From Multifurca ochricompacta (lineage: Eukaryota > Basidiomycota > Agaricomycetes > Russulales > Russulaceae), in contig WTXG01000011.1 in NCBI GenBank assembly GCA_022496185.1, forward strand, positions 434,001 through 498,000: DNA of 64,000 nt, written 5' to 3'. The first letter of the stretch is position 1. The number at the start of each line of letters is the position of its first letter. This document shows, piece after piece, positions 15,023 through 26,766 of this stretch. Position numbers and translations under genes: made by a program. Under the pieces are notes generated by a model. The model was not told where the DNA came from and did not search any database. It saw nothing but the letters and a program-made list of their open reading frames with translations.

Positions 15023-17434
15023 CGTTGGTTGTTGGCGAGCGGAAACAAAGTGGAGAGAACCGTTACATTAGGTCCAACTCCTCTCGAGCAAAAAAGTTTC
15101 GCATTTGTCTCTGTAAAAGGGTGTAAAAAGAACGGGTTCAGAACGAGAAAGCCCAGAATTCTGGACTCTTGTTTGTGGGAAAAAGGACATGGCGGTGGTG
15201 TTCAAGCGTGTCAAGCGTGTCAAGCGTCAAGTGCAGCGACCAGTTGTGAAGCAGGTACGATACTGTTCGCGGAAGTTCTCCGTGTCTCTGGAAGTTCTCG
15301 ACGGGTGGTGATGACATAACTATAAAATACCATCGCCCGTTCCTCCGTCTAGCGGGAACGCTCGTGGCCGGAAAGAACGCAGAGGTGTCTCTCAGCTCTC
15401 AGGGGTTAAACTTGTTCGAGCTTCCAAGAATGGAATCAAGTCGGACAGTTCTTGCATTGCGACTGGTCGCCGTGAGTGAGGTGTTATTGATGGGTCGATA
15501 GTTTCCATATATGCGTTACTTGGACTCTGTGGATGGTGTAACGATGGGGCTCTCCATCCAAGGTGAGTGATTTCTGAGAGAACACAATGATCATGAGACG
15601 GTGTATTCTTCTTTTTGAAGAACAGTCAAAGAAGGCCTCCTGAGAGCCTGAAGACCAGATTAACTCCCCCCCCCTTCAAACCAAGTAAAATCAAACGTCG
15701 TCGTTCAACTTTGTTCAGTCCGCGAGTAAAAGCGCGCATATTGTTGACACATTCGTCGACCCCCACGCTTGTCGACCAAACAAGCGCTCACTAGAAATGC
15801 TTGTGCTTGAACTTTGTTACTTCCATGCCAGTGGTACTGTCTCGCATGAAGGGGGGGGGGGGGGGGCAAGGTATTAATTGCACCTTGGACATGTAGAGAT
15901 AGTGCGGCTGCTAGTGACCTCCTTCCTGAAGGCCAACAATTGAGCTCAATTTCAACGGCTAGCTAACGTTATAGAAATTACAAGAGTAATAATAATAGTA
16001 GTAGTAGTAGTAGAAACTAATAAGTAAGAATAGCCATCCCTATACCATCGAACCCCACCTTCCTCCTCTCTCCCCAAACAATCCAATCCCAATCCCAAAA
16101 ATTGCCAGTGAACCGTCCTCCGGGCTCCAGGCCTTCGCCCTTCCTGACGCCTCTTCTTATTTGATAAGAATGGTAGTAGCAGCAGCAGCAACGCACATAC
16201 CTTCGTTTCGTTAATTTCCGCCACCTAGAGTCTTGTTCAAAGCTTCACCGTTCTTGAATAGATAGGAATCTCCATGGCCTTTCACGTTCGAAAAAAAGTC
16301 TCAATGCCGCAAAATTCGTTTCGTGTGAGTGATTGTAATTTGGGATTGTGTACAACGTACACAACACACACAACACACACGACACACACACACCCGCACG
16401 CTGTTTCTTCTTCGTGAACAATCTACCTTCATTTTTCGGTCGGATTCTCGTCAGACCTCCCCCTCCTCCCCCCCCTTCCCCACACGCACACCTTGCGAAT
16501 TTTGGAGTTGAGGTTAGTCTTTGTCTGTCTGTCTGTCTGTCTCGTCGGATGGGACACGGGCCAGCGGGCCAGTGAGGAAAGGGTTAACCAACAAAGTTCT
16601 GTTCCCTGGTGAACCCCCCCTCCCCCCCCTCCTCCTCCTCCTCCTCCTCCAGGCCCCAACAATTCGTCATTTTCGGGACACGTTCTACGTTCTCGCACAT
16701 TTTGCCCTCGTTGGTGGTCATCGTCTACGCAGCAGTATACATGCATGACTATTCACTCTTTAAACACGCAAGTGCATTGCGTTTTTTTTTTTTTTTTCAA
16801 CTCAAAAAAAAAAAAAAAGGGTGCGATTTGCACGTGTGCGAGTGAGGGGAGAGAGTGAGAGGTTGCCTTTTTTTTTTTTAAAACACAACCAATTGCCAAT
16901 CTTAATCTCTCCAATCATCGCCCCCCAATACCATAACACCTACACAACCCCGCTTAATCGATCGATCGTGTTCGGTGTCGGGTGTCGGTGAAAGTAGGTG
17001 AGTGAGATAGCAACGGCCGACCTGGGCTAAAGAGGATAAAGTAAAATATTCAGTTTGGTATGAGCTCGAGGTTCGAACAAATACACGTGCATGATGAGTA
17101 ATAGACGGGGGGGGGGGTATCTAAGATGGCAATGTGATTGAAACCCAGTATGTTGACATAGACATACAAAGACAATGGCTACTACATATGCTCACAACTT
17201 CTATATGAGACAACAAGACATTAGATCAGTATCCAGGGATACGAGGGGGGAGGTGGGAACGGAACGGAAGGAGCATTCATCGTCAGTATCACCGCGCGTA
17301 AAAGAAAGAAAGAAAGTAAGTAAAAGAATCAGATCAAATGAGTGTACACAACGTAAAAAGAAACAAAGAAGAAAGGAGAGAGGGAGGGGAAAGGAGGGGA
17401 AAAAGAAAAAGAAAAAGAAAAAAAGAGGTCCATT
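13963..17434. other. Long intergenic region, homopolymer- and microsatellite-rich
   Basis: About 3.5 kb without a credible gene. It holds G runs (14213-14222, 15851-15866, 17107-17115), T/A runs near 15007 and 16783-16818, GTA repeats near 15990, CACA at 16366-16393, CTGT at 16521-16541 and CTC repeats at 16628-16650. A short ATG-led reading at 15430 ending in a GTGAGT donor (15472) could be a first exon, but no continuation was found. Confidence 0.5.
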
Positions 17435-20400
17435 TTAGTCCACAGGGAACAAAAAACTTGCAAGCAGCCATCCCAACGCGCCGCTCGTGTCACGCGCAAG
17501 CAATAAACAATCCTCCCCATCATCCACTAACAACGGTAAGTCTCGGTGCCGAGACGGATGCCCAGCCTCTTTGAGTACCTGATACACGTCGCCGAGGTAC
17601 AACTTGAAAAACGGGAGACCGTAATACTGCACACCCTCCGGTGGGTCGCACTCATGTATCACCCGACACGCATACAACGCCGGCGCACGATGCCATCGTG
17701 AACTCACCATGAGTTGAGGTGCTGGCGGGACAGGTGGGTGTGGGTGTCGACGTGGGTGATGATGTACATGCGGGTGGTGTGCGTCAGACGTTCGTGGTCG
17801 TGCGCGTCGAGACCCCGATGTGTGCCGCGGCAGAGATGGGAGCAGTGAGTCAACAATATTCTGCTTGGGGTTTACCGCCCCACGCCCACGCTCTTCCTCC
17901 CGATCTTTCTCCTTCTCCCTCCCCCTCTCCTTCTCTCGTCCTCCCGCGCAAATGGATCCAGTAACCGGCCCTGAGATGCAGACCGACGCAGAGGCGTTGA
18001 CATACTCTGCCGACGTGGCATTGGCAGATGTTGGGGTGGAGATGAAGGCTCCAGTACTTCGCCATAATGTCCATGCCCAGATGAAGACTTGGCAGAGTGG
18101 ACCGATCGGAGGCTTTCTGTTGACGGTGGACGCGCAAGCCGACGCGCGGAGGAACTCGCGTTAGAGCCACGTTTCTTGCGCGCAGGCGGCACGGAATCCG
18201 GAAATGTAGGCATATCTGCCGGTGCCGAGCGTACTGGATCAAGCGAACCCATGATCGCGTTGACGTGCCCACCCGCATGATCGTCGGCGACGGTGGCGTA
18301 GCTGCAGCAGCAGCAGCAGCCGAGCGTGCCTGCTTCAGGCGGATCGTGATATTCTCTGGTTGGATGATGTTGAGTCCACGCAGATCACGCGCGGCCTCTT
18401 CCCAGCGTGCACGCCACACGCGTTCCGTCTCCTCGCTTCCTGCGTTCATCTCACCTTCAACACGCAAAGCATCCCACAGCTCACTCCACCGTGTGCGCAC
18501 GTCGCGCCATAGGCGTGCCTGCCACTTCGCTAGCCGGCCTACGCACAGCGTCACGCCAGAATGTAAGAGACTCAGATAAGCAGGCAGCTCCTCGCGAAGC
18601 TGTGCACGCAGTGCACCGTACGCAATCGAGGCTTCATGTAACGCCGACGGTGGGCGGCCCTTTGCGGCGGCGTTGTGTTGGAGCAGGGCGTAATGATGGG
18701 GCTCGAGCGCATGGAGTGTGTCGAGGAGGAGTGTGGGACGCTTGGCAGTCTCGACGAGCGCGCGAAGCTGAGGTAAGAGCTGCTCACGAACAAGAACCTC
18801 GAGATCGACGCCAAGTGAAGTGAGCTGCTTGTCAATCACGACCAAGAAGGCGTCAAATGCTTCAGAGTTCACGTCGGGCCCAAGACCGATCACGCGTCCG
18901 AAGCCCTCGGCCCAAATGCGCAACGCGGACACGAGCGACTGTACCGATTTGACCCACTCGACTGTGTCCTTGGCGAATTGCTGAATGAACTCGTCTGTAC
19001 GATGCATGTCGCGTTCCATCTGTGCGACGCGCTCGGCTTCCTCACTATCGGCCCGAGATATACCTCTTGGTGCGCTGACGCCCCCACGTACCCGCCCTAC
19101 GATTCCAAGACCCTTCTTTTTCAGCACTTCGCTGGGTTTTCCGGCAGCCAAAACTTCTTTGACAATCTCACGCCGCCGCTGGCTCTCGTTGATGGCATGC
19201 GAGACCGCCTCGACCATAGACTTGGCACGGCGAAGATCCTCCTTGTCACCGTGGGAATCGGGCGTCTCTTCGATGATAGCGTGCAATAAAAGAGCATATT
19301 TGAGTAAGCGTTGCACCGGTTTAATGAGTAGCGATGGGAGATCCCACGCGTGTGAGAGCTGCTGGGCAAGGGTGCGTGTTGTGGCGTGATACGCGGCAAG
19401 CGCAGGGGTTTGGGGAAGCGAATTAAGGCGCGCAAGGGCAGCCGGGTGATGGGTGATATAAAGCATATATGGCGTTTCCATCCGGGGAATCTTGTACGAA
19501 ACGTTAGCCGATGAAGGGGGGGATAGTGATGAAAAAGAAAAAACCGCTCGTACCATCTCGATAAAGAGACTACCAACAGTGTCCTCGCCCTCTCCGTTAG
19601 GGACAGCACTACCCAATGCGATCTCGAGACATGTGACAAATTCATCAGCAAAATGGGCGAGCTCGGAGATGTTGCTGAAGATAATTCGTGCGTCTTCGCG
19701 CGTCATAGGAGGGCCGAGAGATGTGGTGGACGAACCCGAGGCGGTGGAGAGAGTGCGGACGGATGAGGAGGACGATTGAGGAGGCGTTGGAATCGGTGGT
19801 TCGTGACCTAGGAGGAGGGGGGAACATGATGTCGTTAGTATGACATGTTGGGGTACGAAATTTATGACATATTACCATGGGCAACGGGGAGGTGAATGTC
19901 ACGAATAAGGGCAAGGTCGGAGGCATATGCGCGTTCAGACTCGATGAGTTCGAGAAGAGCATGGGTACGCTTGGTGAGCCCCGTAGAAAGACCTTAGGAG
20001 GAAGGATGGCAGAGGGCGGAGGAGAATCTATCGGGTCACGGACTGAGAGGCTGTCAGGGATGCTGTCTTCGGTTAAGGTTGGGGATGAAGTGGAGGAAGG
20101 GGTGATTGGGAGAGGTTTGTCGGGAGATGGGGTTCGGGGCATTGAGATGAGTGGAGGGACCTTTGGCTTCTCGTTGACGTTGAGGAGAAAAGCACCATCG
20201 ATGATGAAGTTTGAGGATGGTAAATTGTCGACGAGAGTGTCGAGAGAGAAGGAAGTTAAGGAGCCCATACGCAACATTGAAGTAGGCATATCGAGTATGT
20301 AGGCGTCCTTTGGAGCGATCAGGGAGCGAGCAGGTGGACGAAGCGGAGAGCGAGCGGGAAGAGGAGGCGACTTTGAAGTCTGTAACCTGAGTGGCTCACT

Positions 20401-20517
20401 GGGAGGAGTGGGTAAAAGTGAAGGTGAGGGAGAACTTGAAGGGGTTGTGCCCACGAGGGATGAACGAGGCCCAACGGAAGGCGACGCCGGGTCGCCTAGG
20501 CCTATGGTTAACTCCAT
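17435..20517 (-). CDS. RhoGEF with DH, BAR and C-terminal SH3-like domains (Gef1/Tuba type)
   Basis: Model: complement(join(17435..19490,19554..19807,19876..19992,20040..20517)). The disordered Ser/Pro N-terminus (about 160 residues) is followed by a DH domain with CR1 HALLELIESERAYASDLAL and CR3 LLIKPVQRLLKYALLLHAII. A helical BAR-type region follows (AQMERDMHRTDEFIQQFAKD ... FGRVIGLGPD), then a Ser/Arg/Pro linker and an SH3-like end containing YYGLPFFKLYLGDVYQV. DH-BAR GEFs of this kind (S. pombe Gef1, animal Tuba/DNMBP) activate Cdc42 at membranes; the role here is inferred from that. Intron 1 (19993..20039) has a weak GTGACC donor but a strong pyrimidine tract before TAAG, and it restores the DH frame. 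Two one-base frame losses remain in the last exon, at the GCT repeat near 18300 and in the GAGA-rich linker near 17930, both before the SH3. Confidence 0.82.
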
Positions 20518-23241
20518 GTCGGCGCTCCGCTTATGTTTTAGTACAAGGATTTAAGAAATGGAAAGTGAAATTTACTAAAAATCCATGATACCCGATAATT
20601 CATTTCGTAAACTAGGTTAAGGCTAGTAAAAAGAAAGGAGAGGAACTCACGAAGGGGTGTGGCTGGGCTGTGATGCTCTTCTACTCGAGGAGTGCTAAAT
20701 GAATGTGGGATTGAATGATAATTTTGATTTGATTTTGAAATCATTCGCACAGCTGACACGTGAAAGCCTTGAGGTTGAGTTGACTGTCCTTGTCCTTGTC
20801 GTTGCTTTTGTTGTCGTTGTTATCGTTGTTGTTGCTGTTGTTGGGGTTGTAGGGAGGTGGGGGTGGGGGGGGGTGTTAAACCGACCGACGTACATGGCTG
20901 AATTAATATAATATGAATAATGAATATGAATATATGACCCGCTCGCCGCCTGATACTGATCATCATCACTCACGGTTCCACGCGGCATGTCATGATGTCA
21001 CGGGTCACACACGCTTATATATATTCTTATTTATTTTTATTTTTATTTATTATTTTATTATATATATTACTTATATATTACTTATATATTGGAGGAGCTG
21101 GGGGCTGGAGCTGACTGACGACGGTCTGACGATAAGTGATACCGTATCTTTTTCATTTTGGCTGCCCCAGCCCAGCATCTCATCCCGTCATTCGTTCACA
21201 CGTCTACACTTAATTCTCCCGTCTTGAGCATGGGCGCAAATGCAGATCCCTCTTCCAGCTCATGGTCAGCCGACTCCCGTATTTAGTATGTACACTACAA
21301 ACAAACCCCCCCCCCCCCTCACATGCACCGTATTTCGTACCCGTGCCTTTGCACACTTGACGCAGTCGACGTGTCCTTCCTTTCTGAATTTTGGGCTGCG
21401 ATCGATCATATTGACCACCAGTGAAAAAACCTACGCTGGTACTATAAATGTACGGTCAATTCGATCGTGTATCGTGTGTCTGGATCTTTTATCACACACA
21501 GATCAGATGAAAGGACCTCTCCCGACACGTGCTTATTTCTCTGTTTTATATTTATATTTATATATTTATATTGTTTCTGTACTGTACCCGCGGAGGGAGG
21601 TATCCGCGGAGGCCGTCATTCAATTTCATTCACATTCATCCTCTCAACGCTTAACTAACTATAGATGTGACTACATCTCGCGCTCACCAAACTTTGGCAC
21701 CCACCTTGCGCTTCTTTCAAACAATCTCCGCTGTGCAAACCTTCTATCCGTGTTTATGTCACCTGTTATGTTACTTTACCCTGTTTCCTTTTCTTTTCAG
21801 CAAAGCAGAATGGAAGCATAAACGCCTACTTCACAACTTCCTCTCTATCACCTAGCAAGCAAGACGCACGACACATGCTCGACCTCTAGAGATTCTTAGC
21901 ACGTCTGACTTGTCCACTTGCGTGCCGTAACCGTGCGAGTACGGCGCGGGGCTGGAAGCGCCCGCTCGCTCACATTGTCGGTCAGAATAAGGTCCTCCCC
22001 GAGCACGTTGCTAGGCCCCGAAACGTACGATTTTGCTGCCTATCACCTCTCTCTTCCTCTCTCTATTATTCCGCGGTGTATGCAAAGTGAGACACGCACG
22101 TACATAGTATCTACTACGCCTTTAAAGACTTGTCAAGGCGCATGGCGAACTTTATTCTTGACTCGGCTCGCACAACCTCCCACAAGTCACCCTGTCTATC
22201 TCAGCACTCTTGCATCTTAGCGCCCTCTAATTGCCTCGCGGCCTCCTCTTTGTTCTGGCCGGTGTACTACTCATCTCCTGCCTCCTTTACACCCCTCCCC
22301 TTTTTCCTCTTCGATTTTCCCTGCCCGAAGATGGCTGCTCCATGAAGCGACGTCAAAATTTTCGCACTTGATGTTCACTGCTGTTATAAACCCTTCCACA
22401 AATCATCGTCAGGAGATCTGGACTAGGTGACCAAGCGTCTGAGCGCGGTTCCCATTCTACGATTTCTGTTCAAAATAACAATACAGTACACGCGAAGATG
22501 CGAGGGCATGCAAGTCTCAGAATTCCATAAGCAACCGAAAGCCTCTATGTGTCCAAATCCATTCACCCGCTGAGCATATCGCAACATTTCACGAGTGCTG
22601 CTGTGACTTCCGAGCATTGTTCGAGATTAATTTTGTTAGGGGCCTCTCTTTTCGCCTACAGCAGCAGTGAAAATTTACGAAGTGGGAAAACGAGACCACT
22701 GGTGTATACACGAGCCATGTCGTGTCATTCTCATGAGATGGCTCGTGTTGACTCACGTGATTTGTGTCAAGTGTGACAAATGATATCACGGCTTGGCGGG
22801 CCGTGAGTTCCACGGCCCGTGTTCTCGTGCTCATGCTCGTCTCTCTCGTATGCTCGTGCTCGTGAAATGAAAGTATGGCTTGACTAATGAAGAAGGAAGG
22901 CAACCCACTTGCTATGGCTTGGGTAGAGAGTAGCCTCCCGCGTTCTCAAAAGCGATTCGAGGTGAGGGTTGTGTTATGCGTTCCGTGATCCATCTTTCGG
23001 ATCACTCACCTTTTTTTTTAATGCAGCTTGTGTACTTCAAACGTAGCTGATTCGAGCTTCAAATCAAGGAATCGCGTCATTGGTGTTCATAGTAGATCAA
23101 ATTCCAATGTCCACGGCCCGACGGTCCGTGACGGGTACGGGCGGTGGGCGGATAAAATATAAGAAATCCCTCAAAAACAAAGGACTTTGTCTCGTTCTCA
23201 TTCCAAACTCCATCATCGCCTCGACGCCTCGACAGATAATC
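20518..23241. other. Intergenic, no supported gene
   Basis: Holds GTTGTT repeats (20805-20850), an AT-rich TATATATTACTTATATATTA stretch near 21060-21090, a C run (21307-21317) and CTCGTG reiterations (22820-22865). Open frames here lack family motifs and splice logic. Confidence 0.5.
23151..23160 (+). promoter_or_regulatory. Probable TATA element of the aldo-keto reductase gene
   Basis: GATAAAATAT lies about 85 nt before the ATG at 23242, the usual distance for a TATA promoter in this group. Confidence 0.45.
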
Positions 23242-24445
23242 ATGTCGTTCAAAAAGACGCTTCAGCTCAATAACGGAATCACCATCCCACAAATCGGGTT
23301 TGGAACGTGGCTCTCGAAACCACATGAGGTCGAAAATGCGGTATGTTGTCGTGTGCATATACGTTGTCAAGTGCCGACATATTCATGCGTTCTTAGGTTG
23401 TGTGGGCTGTAGAGGCTGGATATCGCCATCTCGACTGCGCGTATGTGTACGGGAATCAAGACGAGGTTTGTTCCCCATCTCATTGTATGGATTCCAGACC
23501 AAGCAACCAACGTTATGCAGGTCGGGGCGGCGCTGAAGAAAGTGATACCATCCCTGGTAAAGCGCGAGGATCTGTCTATCACTTCGAAGCTTTGGAACGA
23601 CGCGCACCAGGCGTCACAAGTCGAGAAGCAGCTCGATATCACACTCTCTCAACTGGGTACGCCGTATCTGGACCTCTACCTGATACACTGGCCCGTCGCA
23701 TTCGTTTCGGGTCGCGGGTTATTCCCTAGGCGTGCGAACAAGCCTGATGAAGTTGAATTTGATGAGGAACCGTCGCTTGTGGATACGTGGAAAGCGATGC
23801 TCGCTTTACGCGACACGGGGAAAGTCAAAGCAGTTGGCGTGAGCAACTTCACGATCGATCACCTCAAGGCCATCATCAAGGCGACAGGAGAGCGGCCAGC
23901 GGTCAACCAGATCGAGGCGCACCCATTGCTGCCCCAGGATGAGCTGGTGGAGTATTGCAAACAGGAAGGAATTCATCTTACCGCATACTCCCCGCTAGGG
24001 AACAACTGTGAGTAAGGGTGGGGTGGGGGAAAAGGTGACGTCGTACTTATGACAACATGCAGTGCGGGGCAAGACGAAGCTGGTAGACTACCCCAAGGTG
24101 AAGGAGGTGGCTGACCGAGTTGGCGCGACAACAGCACAGGTACTGGTTGCATGGGGTGTACATCGGGGTTATTCGGTGATCCCCAAGTCGGTGCAAAAGG
24201 GCAAGTGGGCCGAAGGATAAATGACTTGACTTGACTTGACTTGATCGACTTTGGCAGACCGCATTATCAAGAACTTTGAACAGATCACCCTGAGCGAGGA
24301 AGATTATCAAAAGATCAGCAAAATCGGGGTGAATAATCATGTCCGTTTTAACGTACCGATTACGTACTCTCCCAAATGGTCGATAAACTTGTTTGACGAA
24401 GAAGAGGAGAAGGGTCAAGCTGAATTTGAGGTGAAGAAAGAATGA
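23242..24445 (+). CDS. Aldo-keto reductase (NADPH-dependent aldehyde/ketone reductase)
   Basis: Model: join(23242..23340,23397..23465,23521..24007,24063..24200,24258..24445), 326 residues, a normal AKR length. It would reduce aldehydes, ketones or sugars with NADPH in the cytosol. The catalytic tetrad is visible: D46 and Y51 in [11 protein letters not shown]79 in ITSKLWN and H112 in LYLIHWP. AKR signatures [41 protein letters not shown] and VIPKSVQK follow in order. The first three introns are GT-AG. The fourth (24201..24257) begins GCAAGT, a canonical GC-AG intron required by phase. The start ATG lies in an expected context; 54 upstream codons are open but sit in the leader. No frame damage. 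Confidence 0.95.
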
Positions 24446-24785
24446 GAAAAAGTGGAGGGTGTGGGTGAGCGAGTCACTCGAGTGAGTGAGTGTGTATGTG
24501 TGTGTGTGTAGAGTGTATGTGTATAGTGAATAGTGAATAGTGGTTAGTGAATTTAGGATATCATGGAGACTAAGCTTCGATTTCATTTCACTTCACTTCA
24601 TTTCCTCTTTCCTTCCTCTTCTTCCCTTCTTCCTCATATATACACACCCCCCCCCTCTTCTTCGTTCATCTTCCCGACTAAATCCCGTCCACCTTTCCTA
24701 TATATTATTGCCCAACTTGGGCGCACTTTGCCGGATTCAAACGTTCAGAGGCTGGCACTGTGTCCGTGCGTCCCCCCCTCCCCCG
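24446..24785. other. Short intergenic region between tandem + genes
   Basis: Contains GAGTGAGT/GTGTGT simple repeats just after the reductase stop (24470-24520) and pyrimidine-rich leader sequence before the next gene. No ATG lies between 24566 and 24785. Confidence 0.55.
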
Positions 24786-26766
24786 ATGAGTAACGGTTCT
24801 CCGACCGCATTTCTCTCTTGGGCAATTCTCTCTTGCCTTGTACGCCGCTTCCGTTAATTGTGTGAGATTCGACCCTGAAAGCTTTCAGTTCCTCACATTC
24901 CTTTTCTACCATCTGTGGAGTTATGACCGTCTGCAATGTCTCAAGTGGAACTCCGGACGACAGCCTGGCGCGTTTAGGCGTCTCATGACGGTATGTAGAC
25001 GTGGACGTGGACCCCATCATTCTCGGACTTTAATTCTATTCTAAGTATTCGTATCTGGGTTCAACCCCTCTACTCATCATTTTCAGTATCGGCATCGCCA
25101 CGTTGAAGTTCAAAGAAGGTAACGTCCATTCGGCTTTTGTAATAGAATCCCACCCCATATTTATATTTGAGCAGGCTTCGTGGTGATCTCCCATAATGAA
25201 GGTAAGTTGATTATCTGACTGACTCGTTAAGGTCCCCCCCAATCCAATCGTCTCTGCCTTGCAGTACTTCCCAAGCCACCAGATCTCTGGCCTAAACATC
25301 GTCAGCACATCCTTCTCGGTCTCCTTTTTGTCTTTAGCATTGCATGGGCCCTCGAGCAGTCCGTTGTCTTTTCCACATTGTCTTAATTAAGCCCATCTAA
25401 CTCGTCTCATCTCATCTTAAGGGTGACCCATTTAGAGGGTATGTTTGTTTGTGTATCCTTTACTTTTACCGATCCAAACCAAATCCAGAACTCGCTTTTT
25501 GGCTCTTCCTAATCGATCAAGGCCCGAGAAGCGTGAATGGTTCACTAGTTGGGAATATAGGCTCTGGTCCATTGGTTAGTGTCGTCTCGTCTCGTCTCGT
25601 TTCGTCTTCTCTCTTCCTTCCTTACCACTTATCCCTATATAGGATGCGTTACTGCCATTCTTGGTATGCCACTCACCACTTTGATTGCACGTCATGACAT
25701 TCGTACCGTGCGCATTCCTTACTTTATCTGAGATCTCCTCTGACCTCGAGACTTTAAAAAGACCGATGCATGGATATTTCTCGTCGGCACTCTGAGCTCT
25801 TCAACGACCAATATTCTCTTCATCTACGTCCTTGTCCGCTTCCCCTTTTTCCTTCGCCACGTCAAGGAAGAGGGCGCAGACCCAGACGTCGTCGTACGCC
25901 TAGCCACTTTTTACGAACTCAATGTTCGTTTTCCAACTTAGTCTTCATCGTATGATTGTTGTTGACTCGTTATGGGACAACAGATCATCCGTATCGTATT
26001 TCGATTTGCTGCAGCAGTCCCGCTACTTGTCCTCGCTGTAGATGGTATTCGTGGGCGACACACGATCAACCGCAGCCAGTGAGCTCTCCAGAGAGCTCAT
26101 CGATCGATCACACTCGCTTCCTGATGCACATCCCTTTGCAGGTTCTGGTCAGATTTCTTATTGATGATTTCCGCCGTCGGGCAGTTCATATCCTCCCTCA
26201 TTACCGTCATGGTACTTCCACCTCGTGATCTTATTCATGTCAGCACTCACACTTTCCATAGATCTTCTTTCCGCGCTCTCTGACGAAGGAAAACGGCCAC
26301 CGCCACCGCGCTGCCTCTACCACGGCCGCAATTCAGACGCAGGCATACAATTACATACCGCCTGAGTTGGCGCAAGCATCCACGCACATCCAACTATACT
26401 CTCCGCATCGCGCTTCATTACATAATTCGCCAAAATCCATGTCACGCGAGCGCACACCATCACCACCACCAACATTCTTAAGGCATGGATACACGCGATC
26501 CAGCTCAAACGCCCATATAGAGTTGGGTCCCCCACCAGCGCCAACAAGGAGCACACAGCCAGAGTCTACGCTACACCCTCTTGTGCGTCATTCCTGTCTC
26601 CTCTATGTGTCTTTTGGTGTTGACTTTGATATGGCTGATCCTACAGGTCACGACGTATACGTCACCAATTGGTAAGTGGTGATAGCACGGCCCGGGACGA
26701 AACTGATTAATTATTTGCTTGGAATGTGCAGATTTGATTGACGTACTGCCGGACGGTGTGCCGTGA
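24786..26766 (+). CDS. Multi-spanning membrane protein, unknown function (13 exons)
   Basis: Exons: 24786..24990, 25046..25118, 25175..25201, 25265..25358, 25422..25438, 25489..25574, 25643..25707, 25762..25923, 25984..26078, 26142..26211, 26262..26582, 26647..26671, 26732..26766; about 425 residues. It starts near NCVRFDPESFQF followed by FLFYHLWSYDRLQCLKWNSG. At least seven hydrophobic segments follow, among them PLLIIFSIGIATL, ILLGLLFVFSIAWALEQ, LAFWLFLIDQG, VGTLSSSTTNILFIYVLV and FAAAVPLLVLAVDGI. A Ser/Pro/His-rich cytosolic-type tail ends VTTYTSPIDLIDVLPDGVP. I recall similar conserved Agaricomycete membrane proteins but know no function. Exons of 17, 25 and 27 nt are required by phase. 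Two one-base problems: an extra T near 24807 (frame of the start) and a missing C near 25522 (GPEKREW). Confidence 0.72.

Noticed and set aside
15952..16224. Minus-strand open frame in the long 14-17 kb spacer
   Set aside because: Composition comes from GTA/GCA microsatellites; no motif or splice context.
17850..18250. Continuation of the RhoGEF frame past the GCT repeat to a stop at 17850
   Set aside because: That tail has no low-complexity logic, whereas the +1-corrected frame gives a Ser/Arg/Pro linker that leads, after a second correction, into an SH3-like end.
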